From Microseira sp003486305 (GTDB lineage Bacteria; Cyanobacteriota; Cyanobacteriia; Cyanobacteriales; Aerosakkonemataceae): a DNA stretch of 12,200 nucleotides. The first letter of the stretch is position 1. Each line of letters begins with the position of its first letter. Of the stretch, positions 8,200 to 12,200 are shown one piece after another. The stretch is from positions 1 through 12,200 of the forward strand of contig DALYJX010000225.1 of NCBI GenBank assembly GCA_031969655.1, in the 5' to 3' direction. The notes beneath the pieces are model-generated. The model ran no database searches, was not told the origin of the DNA, and saw only the letters and a program-made list of their open reading frames with translations. A program made the translations under genes and the position numbers.

Positions 8200-8532
8200 C
8201 TACCAGCCGCTTTCAGCTTTAGAAAGCACGTAGGTGGCTACATCTTCGATTTGCGCTGCGCTTAAACGACCGCCAAAGGCAGGCATGGCATTTTTGCCTT
8301 TCGTTACCTGGGTCTTAATCGCATCCAAAGAGTCCATACCGTAGGTTTTTAGGGCATCTAGCTTCAGAGTTTTATTCGCCATGATGACGTTGTTGCCGCC
8401 TGCGTGACAAGCGGCACAGTTAGCACTGAAGATTTTGGCACCGTTGGCTGCATCGCCTGCCATTGCGGGGCGAGCAAAGGAAACGGTTAACAGCGCGATC
8501 GCGAGCATTACGAATGATAAGAGCTTTTTCAA
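8200..8532 (-). CDS. petJ: Cytochrome c6 (cytochrome c553)
   Basis: Soluble lumenal electron carrier between the cytochrome b6f complex and photosystem I (an alternative to plastocyanin), also usable by the terminal oxidase. From the TTG start the precursor has 110 residues. A signal peptide (about 1-25, KKLLSFVMLAIALL, cleaved after AMA) is followed by a mature protein of about 85 residues beginning GDAANGAKIF. The heme motif is CAACH (Cys39, Cys42, His43). The distal ligand is Met83 in KNAMPAFGGRL, both typical of c6. Start choice: TTG 8532-8530 has GAGGAG 7 nt upstream and gives the usual MKKLL-type signal. ATG 8565 would add 11 residues (121 total) but lacks a ribosome site. It lies downstream of psbV and psbV2 on the same strand. 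Confidence 0.95.
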   Translation of the reverse strand: MKKLLSFVMLAIALLTVSFARPAMAGDAANGAKIFSANCAACHAGGNNVIMANKTLKLDALKTYGMDSLDAIKTQVTKGKNAMPAFGGRLSAAQIEDVATYVLSKAESGW

Positions 8533-8545
8533 GATTGTTCTCCTC
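8533..8545 (-). promoter_or_regulatory. Ribosome binding site supporting a TTG start of petJ
   Basis: GAGGAG (complement of 8540-8545) lies 7 nt before the TTG codon at 8532. The alternative ATG at 8565 has no such site, so this decides the start. Confidence 0.7.
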
Positions 8546-8594
8546 TTCTCAACACTTACATTCAACCAGAAATAGGCTGCACTAGATTATTTTA

Positions 8595-8622
8595 TCCCCC
8601 CAGCCTCTAACCCAAAACCAGA
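8595..8622 (-). promoter_or_regulatory. Possible petJ promoter
   Basis: Read on the minus strand, TTGGGT is followed after 15 nt by TAAAAT in the gap between psbV2 and petJ. The match to a -35/-10 pair is weak and the spacing short. It is offered only as a candidate for petJ expression separate from psbV2. Confidence 0.2.
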
Positions 8623-8636
8623 TCGAAGCAAAGGTT

Positions 8637-9134
8637 TCAAAACTCTTCGGTTCCCCATCCGGGAGCCTTCTGCGCCGCCGTCAGGATGAAAGCGGCGATA
8701 TTCTCTACCTGCTGTTGCGACAGCCAAGTTTCCGGTACTTCTCGACACCAGTACGTTTCGGCGCTGCTGTCGTAGTTCATCGGGTATCGCATGTAGGCCA
8801 CCAAATTGGTGATATTATCGCGCGGCGGGGTAGCACCTTTGAGCGCCTTTAACGATAGGGATATGCGCGGATTTGGTAAGGTCGATCCCCCTACGTGGCA
8901 AGTGAGGCAGTTGTTCTTGAACAATTGTTTACCAGAGGACAAGTCTTGGGGCGAAAACTCCCGCGTCTGTCCCTGTGAGTCGTATGGGAGAGCAATTGAT
9001 TGCGTGACTCGCAAATACTGGATCACGTAGGGGTCGATCTTGTCAGCTAGTGCGGGGGAACCGAACAGCATTGAACCCAGACAAATTGCCAAAATCGCCC
9101 ATAGGCGGGGAACTGAAAACCATCGATGCAGCAT
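8637..9134 (-). CDS. psbV2: PsbV2-type cytochrome c (cytochrome c550 paralogue)
   Basis: This 165-residue precursor has a signal peptide cleaved after ALA (residue 30). The mature protein aligns along its length with the neighbouring psbV product: the heme motif CLTCH (Cys76, Cys79, His80), the ATPPRDNI block at 101-108, the LVAYM/YPMNYD segment, and ENIAAFIL near the C-terminus. At the position of PsbV's distal heme ligand (FHPSL) this protein has YWCRE, so Cys130 is the likely sixth ligand in place of His. That points to PsbV2, a c-type cytochrome I recall from Thermosynechococcus, for which a His/Cys heme has been reported. It may partly substitute for cytochrome c550 at photosystem II or act independently in the lumen. 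It starts at ATG 9134 with a weak ribosome site. It lies between psbV and petJ, the order I recall for the psbV1-psbV2-petJ cluster. Confidence 0.85.
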   Translation of the reverse strand: MLHRWFSVPRLWAILAICLGSMLFGSPALADKIDPYVIQYLRVTQSIALPYDSQGQTREFSPQDLSSGKQLFKNNCLTCHVGGSTLPNPRISLSLKALKGATPPRDNITNLVAYMRYPMNYDSSAETYWCREVPETWLSQQQVENIAAFILTAAQKAPGWGTEEF

Positions 9135-9157
9135 TGGATGCTTAACCTTGTGAGATT

Positions 9158-9225
9158 GGTTGACATCTTCCCCATGCCTGAAGGCGAGGGGATTCCAAGA
9201 ATCAATTCTTGGGCTTCCTCTTTGT
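9158..9225. mobile_element. IS200/IS605-like terminal palindromes (remnant or MITE)
   Basis: The spacer between psbV and psbV2 starts TTGACATCTTCCCC and folds into two adjacent hairpins. The first is CCCCATGCC/GGCGAGGGG (9170-9178 with 9183-9191, one A-A mismatch, loop TGAA). The second is CCAAGAAT/ATTCTTGG (9195-9202 with 9205-9212). It is followed by GGCTTCCTC. This layout resembles the subterminal hairpin ends of IS200/IS605-family elements (TnpB-bearing insertion sequences) in cyanobacteria. No transposase or tnpB frame is nearby, so if it is an IS end it is a solo end or a very short non-autonomous element. Recognition is from memory of the motif, not a search. Confidence 0.5.
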
Positions 9226-9239
9226 TTAAGTCGGCTTAG

Positions 9240-9258
9240 TTAGAGGAGTTGCCTCTAA
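9240..9258. repeat. Stem-loop just downstream of psbV
   Basis: TTAGAGG (9240-9246) pairs perfectly with CCTCTAA (9252-9258) around a 5-nt loop, 7 nt after the psbV stop. On the minus strand no T-run follows it, so it is more likely an mRNA 3'-end stabiliser or weak attenuator than a full terminator. Confidence 0.5.
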
Positions 9259-9265
9259 AAACGCT

Positions 9266-9757
9266 TTAGAAATAGATTTTACCGCCGCCCCATTTGACGC
9301 CCTGCACTTTAGGCTGGATCAGAATATAACCGGCGATCGCTGCCAAGTCATCTTCGGTGAGATTTCTCATCTCGGTGAAAATATCTGCACTCTTGAGACT
9401 GGGATGGAATTCGGCAATTGAGAATTCCCCATCGTAGCTGGTGGGATCTTTTAAGTAATCCACCAAGGCGTCAACATTATCGCGGGGTGGGGTTGCTAAA
9501 GCAAGGGCTTCCGGATCTAGACCGACGTTGGGGTCTGTCTTCGTAATCCCGCCTGGGTGACATTGAGAACACGTATTGACAAACAGGCGTTTGCCTTGCT
9601 GCACTTGTTTGAGGCTTAGAACCATAGTGTCACCAGCCTCATTCTTTTTCACGGTGCGGGTGTCTTTGTTGAGTTCGACCGCAAAAGCACTACCGACCAG
9701 CATCTGAAACGTAAAAACGAAGGTAGCTAAAGCAAGCAAAATGTATCTTTTAAGCAT
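9266..9757 (-). CDS. psbV: Photosystem II cytochrome c550
   Basis: Extrinsic lumenal subunit of photosystem II that helps stabilise the Mn4CaO5 water-oxidising cluster and its Ca/Cl requirement. The precursor has 163 residues with a signal peptide cleaved after AFA (residue 26). This leaves a mature protein of 137 residues beginning VELNKDTRTV, the usual length. The heme motif is CSQCH (Cys63, Cys66, His67). The second axial ligand is His118 in EFHPSLKS, giving bis-His ligation. The conserved LATPPRDNVDALVDYLKDPTSYDG block and the C-terminal WGGGKIYF are intact. The start is ATG 9757 with GGGAG just upstream. Downstream on the same strand are psbV2 and petJ. Confidence 0.97.
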   Translation of the reverse strand: MLKRYILLALATFVFTFQMLVGSAFAVELNKDTRTVKKNEAGDTMVLSLKQVQQGKRLFVNTCSQCHPGGITKTDPNVGLDPEALALATPPRDNVDALVDYLKDPTSYDGEFSIAEFHPSLKSADIFTEMRNLTEDDLAAIAGYILIQPKVQGVKWGGGKIYF

Positions 9758-9795
9758 GGTTCTCCCAAAAAAATGAGGCTTGAGTGAGGTTTTCC

Positions 9796-9821
9796 CCCGT
9801 TATCGCTTTTGGTTTAACGGG
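9796..9821. repeat. Hairpin in the probable psbV 5' leader
   Basis: CCCGTTA (9796-9802) pairs perfectly with TAACGGG (9815-9821) around a 12-nt loop. It starts 39 nt upstream of the psbV ATG, so if transcribed it is a leader stem-loop that could affect psbV mRNA stability or translation. Confidence 0.5.
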
Positions 9822-9909
9822 ATTTCCCAACCTTGCGGGTGTTTCCTGCAAAGGGCAACGCGCTAACCGTCTACAGGCATAGCGGGTATTGTTTTTTGGC
9901 TCGCGCTTT

Positions 9910-9960
9910 CCCAGCACTGCCCGATTCAGGGAAATTTCAGGCTTGCTGGGTGCTATTTTT
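9910..9960 (+). other. Structured element followed by a T-run
   Basis: CCCAGCA (9910-9916) pairs with TGCTGGG (9944-9950). Inside, GCC (9919-9921) can pair with GGC (9940-9942). A TATTTTT run follows on the plus strand (9954-9960). This resembles an intrinsic terminator, yet no plus-strand gene lies upstream. It could end a small antisense RNA or be an RNA fold in the psbV leader. Confidence 0.3.
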
Positions 9961-9997
9961 GACGGATTTACCATCAGGGTTGGCGAGCTGCTTGGTT

Positions 9998-10021
9998 CCT
10001 CTAGGTAAATCTTCCTAGAGG
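9998..10021. repeat. Perfect 8-bp stem-loop at the stop codon of the small IF2_N-like gene
   Basis: CCTCTAGG (9998-10005) pairs perfectly with CCTAGAGG (10014-10021) around an 8-nt loop. One arm contains the stop codon of the small gene at 10015-10017. There is no T-run on the minus strand, so it is a possible 3'-end stabiliser or weak terminator. Confidence 0.55.
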
Positions 10022-10206
10022 TCGGTGCAACCGGGATTTTTTTGAGCCATAATTGCGGAAATAATCGCCTTCGCATCCTCCAAAGCCAAACGGGTGTTTT
10101 GGTTTTTGTAGGCGATTCCCATGCGATCGCATAGACTCATCACTTCTGCGACTGAAGTGTCGTGGTCTGATGCGATTTCTGCAATCGACAGATCTGCGAA
10201 ACCCAT
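10015..10206 (-). CDS. Small conserved protein with IF2_N-like helical domain
   Basis: This 63-residue protein starts at ATG 10206 with MGFADLSIAEIAS. Its pattern SIAEIASDHDTSVAEVMSLCDRMGI followed by AYKNQNTRLALEDAKAII matches the layout of the IF2_N winged/three-helix module (Ala-Lys-like helix, turn, L..L..GI, then an L..EDA helix). I also recall similar stand-alone small proteins in cyanobacteria. There is one domain and no signal or TM. The frame continues upstream to an ATG at 10323 (102 residues), but the extra 39 residues look non-coding and cross a long palindrome, so I use 10206. No Shine-Dalgarno is evident. Function is unknown; nucleic-acid or ribosome binding is only an inference from the fold. 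It sits upstream of psbV on the same strand. Confidence 0.68.
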   Translation of the reverse strand: MGFADLSIAEIASDHDTSVAEVMSLCDRMGIAYKNQNTRLALEDAKAIISAIMAQKNPGCTDL

Positions 10207-10273
10207 ACTGGTTGAGAGCCAAAATATCGAGCCAGTTTCAGCGTCAAGCGTTCTGAGAACAGCCGCCACCAGA

Positions 10274-10315
10274 AAAGCAGTCCTGAGTTTTGTTCGCGAA
10301 CAAAAACTCTGCTTT
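10274..10315. promoter_or_regulatory. Long palindrome, possible operator or RNA hairpin
   Basis: TTTTGTTCGCGAACAAAA (10288-10305) is a perfect 18-bp palindrome. Outer arms extend it: GAG (10285-10287) with CTC (10307-10309, one extra A), then AAAGCA (10274-10279) with TGCTTT (10310-10315) across a small bulge. It lies about 80 bp upstream of the small gene's start. A dimeric repressor site or a cruciform/RNA hairpin are both possible; no known box matches exactly. Confidence 0.45.
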
Positions 10316-10517
10316 AAATGCACAATTCATGCAAAAAAGCAACTATTTTCATTCAGCCCTCAGCGCCGATCTTGGCTGCCGCACTCAGCACAGACACGAT
10401 CACTATGATGCCACTGAGCGGTTCCTTTCCCAAGCCGATTTTAGATTTAAGCGATCGCAAAGCGGGAAACGGTAAAAATGGGGATCAAACTCAGCCCCAC
10501 GGTATTACGCCTGTGGC

Positions 10518-10554
10518 AAAAATATATATGGGGCGGGCAGAATTGCCCACCCCA
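10518..10554 (-). terminator. Probable terminator downstream of accD
   Basis: TGGGG (10529-10533) pairs with CCCCA (10550-10554), and GGGCA (10535-10539) with TGCCC (10544-10548). This gives a GC-rich 10-bp stem with one mismatch and loop GAAT. On the minus strand it is followed by ATATATATTTTT. It lies about 120 nt past the accD stop. Similar GGGCA-TGCCC hairpins are also common dispersed repeats in cyanobacteria, so it may be both. Confidence 0.6.
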
Positions 10555-10672
10555 CAAAGGCTAAAAAAATCAACTACTCCAATCTGCAAAGGCTGAGATG
10601 GGAGTTTCCTTTCACCAGCTAACAAACTTTTGCTGCTTAAGCTTCATTTGGCAATATCGCTGCCATTTCAAC

Positions 10673-11599
10673 CTACACCACGCCGATCGGAGCCGGGGGG
10701 GTCGGGATTTTGGTAGACTCGGCTAGATGGTGCGTTGTTGGCTGGGGCTGATGCAGGCGAATTAGCTGCGCCAGGGTAGCTTTGAGTTGGGTACGAGGGA
10801 CGATCGCATCTACAAAGCCGTGCTGCAAGAGATACTCGGCGGTTTGAAACCCTTCCGGTAACTTTTCTCGCAGGGTTTGTTCGATTACCCGCCGCCCTGC
10901 AAACCCGATTGTCGCTTTCGGTTCTGCCAGGATAATATCTCCTAACATGGCGAAAGAAGCGGTGACGCCGCCGGTTGTAGGATGAGTCAAAACGGGTACG
11001 TACAGCAGTCTTGCTTCCCGGTGACGCTCCAAGGCAGCTGAAATTTTTGCCATTTGCATCAACGAGAGCATTCCTTCCTGCATTCTCGCACCGCCGGAGG
11101 CGCAGACGATGACTACGGCTATACGTTCGCGGGTTCCTCGTTCTATCAGGCGGGTGAGTTTTTCTCCTACTACCGATCCCATGCTACCGCCCATAAAGCG
11201 GAAGTCCATGACGCCGAGGGCGATGGGTTTTCCTTCGATTTGACCGACTCCGGTTTGTACGGCGTCGGCGAGGGCGATTTTGTCTTGAGTTTCCCGCAAG
11301 CGATCGCGGTATGATTTGCGATCGCGAAACTGTAACGGATCGGTTGGACGCAGGTTAGCGTCCATTGGCATCCAAGTATTAGCATCGATCAGCTGGTGGA
11401 TGCGTTCGTCGCTATACACCCGCATGTGATGACCGCACTCGCGGCAGACCATCTGATTAGCTCTCAGGTCTTTAGTGTACGCCATCACCCCGCAAGCTTC
11501 GCATTTCGTCCACAATCCATCGGCAATCTCGCGCTCTTGCCGATCTAAACTAATGGGACTCGATTTCCGTCGATTTGCAAACCAATCAAACAGAGACAT
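10673..11599 (-). CDS. accD: Acetyl-CoA carboxylase carboxyltransferase subunit beta
   Basis: Beta subunit of the heteromeric acetyl-CoA carboxylase carboxyltransferase. With AccA it moves the carboxyl group from biotin-BCCP to acetyl-CoA, giving malonyl-CoA for fatty-acid synthesis in the cytoplasm. The 308 residues match the usual bacterial length. The N-terminal four-Cys zinc finger is complete (Cys33, Cys36, Cys52, Cys55). The crotonase-like core shows MGGSMGSVVGEK (136-147), ASGGARMQEG (167-176) and THPTTGGVTASFAMLGD (205-221), which form the acetyl-CoA site. The C-terminal tail from about 283 is rich in Pro and Thr and variable. The start is ATG 11599 with no strong ribosome site. It is flanked by a DUF2007 gene upstream and a non-coding stretch downstream, so it is probably transcribed singly or with DUF2007. 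Confidence 0.97.
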   Translation of the reverse strand: MSLFDWFANRRKSSPISLDRQEREIADGLWTKCEACGVMAYTKDLRANQMVCRECGHHMRVYSDERIHQLIDANTWMPMDANLRPTDPLQFRDRKSYRDRLRETQDKIALADAVQTGVGQIEGKPIALGVMDFRFMGGSMGSVVGEKLTRLIERGTRERIAVVIVCASGGARMQEGMLSLMQMAKISAALERHREARLLYVPVLTHPTTGGVTASFAMLGDIILAEPKATIGFAGRRVIEQTLREKLPEGFQTAEYLLQHGFVDAIVPRTQLKATLAQLIRLHQPQPTTHHLAESTKIPTPPAPIGVV

Positions 11600-11692
11600 T
11601 AAGTTTTTATAAGTCGAAAGTATGTGACTGAGTAATCTTCAATCCTAAGCCATTCCCCTGACATATCTCGGATTGGTGCTTATAGCTAGGTT

Positions 11693-11905
11693 TCATGGCT
11701 GTTCCTCCTCCACAGGACTAAGCAGCAGCAGGGCTGTCCACCGATCTTCTGGACGCACCTGCAATGCTGCTGTTGCACCAGCCCCCAGGTAAGAAGCCAT
11801 CCCCATATCAACAATTCGACTGGGAATCTCGTGGGCAGCCAAGATTTGCTGCATTAACTCGGCTTCCCAGCGCTTAGTTGTAGTCAACAGCGTAATCCAA
11901 GACAC
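11693..11905 (-). CDS. DUF2007 family protein (putative signal-transducing protein)
   Basis: This 70-residue protein fits DUF2007, a small ferredoxin-like fold of unknown function often labelled putative signal-transducing protein. The visible pattern is WITLLTTTKRWEAELMQQILAAHEIPSRIVD, then a Gly/Ala-rich turn (SYLGAGATAALQV), then RPEDRWTALLLL. This is the usual alpha/beta order of the family, in which substrates move between strand and helix (an ACT/PII-like arrangement is only inferred). The start is GTG 11905-11903; an in-frame stop lies just upstream and the next Met (residue 18) would cut the domain. It lies 93 nt upstream of accD on the same strand and may share its transcript. Confidence 0.75.
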   Translation of the reverse strand: MSWITLLTTTKRWEAELMQQILAAHEIPSRIVDMGMASYLGAGATAALQVRPEDRWTALLLLSPVEEEQP

Positions 11906-11991
11906 TGCTAGATTTTATCAGACCTTGACCTGCAACAGATGCTTTTTTGTTTCCAAACCGTGCTAACCGTCATATTTTCCTCATGTTGCTC

Positions 11992-12200
11992 TCAACCAAC
12001 CTGTTGCAACAAAGCGTGTTGCCCAATTGACTGCCGCACTGGAATTTCAATAATAAACTCCGATCCCTCACCGGGTGCTGAAATACACCTTAATTGACCC
12101 CCGTGTTTTTCGCTGACAATCTGATGGCTAATAGACAAACCTAAACCAGTGCCTTTGCCTACAGGTTTTGTGGTAAAAAATGTGTTGAAAAGTCTGGAGC
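11992..12200 (-). CDS. Sensor histidine kinase, C-terminal fragment
   Basis: Only the last 68 codons are in the window and the 5' part runs off the right edge. The fragment holds the end of a HATPase_c domain. It has FNTFFTTKP (F box), then GKGTGLGLSISHQIV (G2 box) and HGGQLRCISAPGEGSEFIIEIP, the closing strands of the Bergerat fold. These bind ATP for phosphorylating the kinase's own histidine. A tail of about 14 residues follows. Sensor domains and the phospho-accepting His are not visible, so the stimulus and partner regulator cannot be told. Confidence 0.93.
   Translation of the reverse strand, partial: SRLFNTFFTTKPVGKGTGLGLSISHQIVSEKHGGQLRCISAPGEGSEFIIEIPVRQSIGQHALLQQVG

Larger units (their letters stand above)
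9758..10014. other. psbV upstream region without a clear gene
   Basis: This 257-bp region lies between the psbV start and the small gene upstream of it. Short open frames on both strands here show no recognisable protein features. It holds three inverted repeats (9796-9821, 9910-9950, 9998-10021). The psbV promoter should be here, but I cannot fix it. Confidence 0.5.
10207..10672. other. Intergenic region between accD and the small IF2_N-like gene
   Basis: This 466-bp stretch has no supported gene. A plus-strand frame at 10318-10596 has low-complexity, non-family-like composition and crosses the accD terminator hairpin. The region holds a long palindrome at 10274-10315, a HIP1 site at 10451, and a terminator-like hairpin at 10529-10554. 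The promoter of the small gene is expected here. Confidence 0.5.

Noticed and set aside
8533..8565. ATG 8565 as the petJ start
   Set aside because: It would put 11 polar residues before the signal peptide and across the GAGGAG ribosome site that serves TTG 8532. It is kept as an alternative only.
9820..9960. tRNA-like or known small-RNA gene in the psbV upstream region
   Set aside because: No cloverleaf with a T-loop GTTCRA and 7-bp acceptor could be drawn, and the Yfr1 core ACTCCTCACAC is absent on both strands.
9750..10076. Minus-strand 108-codon frame upstream of psbV as a gene
   Set aside because: It overlaps the psbV start and the small IF2_N-like gene in other frames, is rich in Arg/Pro/Ser without motifs, and crosses three hairpins.
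10207..10323. N-terminal extension of the small IF2_N-like protein to ATG 10323
   Set aside because: The 39 extra residues cross the long palindrome and show no family-like pattern. The domain begins right after ATG 10206.
10318..10596. Plus-strand open frame of 92 codons as a gene
   Set aside because: It has no recognisable domain, its composition is unlike a folded protein, it runs through the accD terminator hairpin, and it lacks a ribosome site.
1..12200. CRISPR array or phage genes
   Set aside because: No regularly spaced direct repeats and no phage-type or integrase-like proteins were seen.

Overview
The window looks like cyanobacterial chromosome. It carries photosynthetic c-type cytochrome genes (psbV, a psbV2-type paralogue and petJ), a plant/cyanobacterial-type accD, and a cyanoexosortase module. 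The HIP1 octamer GCGATCGC occurs 12 times in 12.2 kb, against about 0.2 expected by chance. The mix of exosortase and psbV2 suggests a filamentous or Oscillatoria/Microcoleus-like lineage, but that is inference and I cannot name the species.

Left part (1-7256): the window opens inside a minus-strand dienelactone hydrolase-family gene with a Tat-like signal peptide. A 235-bp spacer with two short hairpins follows. Then comes a plus-strand run of five tightly spaced genes: a DegT/DnrJ/EryC1/StrS sugar aminotransferase, a cyanoexosortase (probably type B), its membrane-anchored partner protein, a Wza-like polysaccharide export protein, and a Wzc-like chain-length regulator/BY-kinase. The set links surface-polysaccharide export to exosortase-mediated handling of PEP-CTERM proteins. 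No glycosyltransferase, flippase, polymerase or PEP-CTERM substrate lies in the window, so those must be elsewhere. A perfect 12-bp-stem hairpin at 7269-7307 separates this unit from the convergent right half and looks like a bidirectional terminator.

Right part (7322-12200), all on the minus strand. Listed from high to low coordinate, which is the direction of transcription: the C-terminal end of a sensor histidine kinase, a DUF2007 protein, accD, a 63-residue IF2_N-like protein, psbV (cytochrome c550), a psbV2-type cytochrome, petJ (cytochrome c6), and a rhomboid protease. psbV-psbV2-petJ is the order I recall from Thermosynechococcus. The psbV2 product keeps its heme site but has Cys where psbV has its distal His ligand. 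Between psbV and psbV2 sits a double hairpin resembling an IS200/IS605-type transposon end. A mostly non-coding stretch around the 63-residue gene (9758-10672) contains several strong inverted repeats, including a perfect 18-bp palindrome.

No CRISPR array, rRNA or tRNA gene was seen. The clearest items for a second look are the Cys-ligand PsbV2, the IS-like palindromes inside the cytochrome cluster, the tyrosine-free tail of the BY-kinase, and the small IF2_N-like gene with its palindromic upstream region.
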